From assembly GCA_965279135.1 (NCBI GenBank), contig OZ257133.1, forward strand, positions 2,170,001 through 2,234,000: DNA of 64,000 bases, written 5' to 3'. Shown here piece by piece: positions 63,938 through 64,000 of the stretch. Under the pieces are notes generated by a model that was not told the DNA's origin, did not search any database, and saw nothing but the letters and a program-made list of their open reading frames with translations. Source of the stretch: Croceimicrobium sp965279135. GTDB taxonomy: Bacteria; Bacteroidota; Bacteroidia; Flavobacteriales; Schleiferiaceae. How positions within the stretch are numbered: the stretch's first letter is position 1; each line of letters starts with the position of its first letter. The position numbers and the translations under genes were made by a program.

Positions 63938-64000
63938 ATGGAAACCACAATTGCCGGGCAATCTGTTGCCCTAAATGAGGAAGGATACCTCACCGATTTA
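63938..64000 (+). CDS. TusE/DsrC-family sulfur carrier, 5' end only
   Basis: 21 codons are visible (METTIAGQSVALNEEGYLTD) before the window ends. The opening IAG...LNEEGYLTDL matches the DsrC/TusE start (IAG...LDEEGFL). Such proteins carry persulfide sulfur on a C-terminal Cys. Being next to sqr, it could accept sulfane sulfur from sulfide oxidation. Assignment to DsrC, TusE or an RspA-like paralogue needs the missing C-terminus. Confidence 0.75.
   Translation, partial: METTIAGQSVALNEEGYLTDL

Overview
The window is a Bacteroidota chromosome segment, probably from a Flavobacteriia/Cytophagia-like lineage. This rests on a T9SS type A sorting domain, a PorV/PorQ-family protein, a GWxTD protein, many Bacteroidota-style lipoproteins, and modest GC. 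No taxon can be fixed from sequence reading alone.

Left half (1-38,030): a polymorphic-toxin locus built on Rhs/YD-repeat proteins, nearly all on the minus strand. Its core is a tightly overlapping operon, read from 35,989 down to 18,075: a 205-aa lipoprotein, a 2,295-aa exported SpvB/YD-type protein, a 237-aa exported protein, a ~3,150-aa exported Rhs protein whose ~219-aa tip is a GHSHG serine hydrolase, and a 98-aa membrane protein that is the likely immunity protein. Downstream (1-16.5 kb) is a graveyard or reservoir of seven displaced Rhs C-terminal cassettes. Most begin in the same short stretch of Rhs core, around the motif YYPFGMVMPGRS, then switch to an unrelated toxin tip followed by its own immunity gene. 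Tips include three HExxH/EExxH-type metallopeptidase-like domains, an L,D-transpeptidase-like domain (HGG...SRGCID), an OmpA-like domain, and two unassigned domains. Three of the seven displaced tips carry in-frame stop codons, one of them with a frameshift as well. Most partner immunity proteins have a signal peptide, lipobox or membrane helices, so most tips probably act in the target's envelope.

Interspersed with the cassettes are three copies of an ORF-bounded helical-repeat-like reading frame on the plus strand (one cut by the window edge, two with independent nonsense codons), an IS4-type remnant, and an intact-looking 1,202-bp IS3-family element with a 4-bp target duplication that splits an XRE regulator gene. 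An Ig-like/OmpL47-type exported protein (36.3-38.0 kb) lies just upstream of the operon as its own unit.

Middle (38.2-43.8 kb): a minus-strand run of four exported proteins, including a T9SS cargo protein and a tail-fibre-like protein, opposite a divergent XRE regulator. A tRNA-Ser(TGA) gene follows at 44.3 kb.

Right half (44.4-64 kb): ordinary housekeeping and envelope genes. They are a GWxTD protein, an LpxL-like acyltransferase, two glycosyltransferases, a long-chain acyl-CoA ligase, a YtcJ-like amidohydrolase, fumC, an AcpH-like phosphodiesterase, an exported three-gene cluster, purS, pssA, a PorV/PorQ-family protein, a threonine aldolase, a YHYH protein, and a sulfide:quinone oxidoreductase followed by the start of a TusE/DsrC-family gene. 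A ~430-bp block of short GCAAAGG-type repeats separates fumC from the phosphodiesterase.
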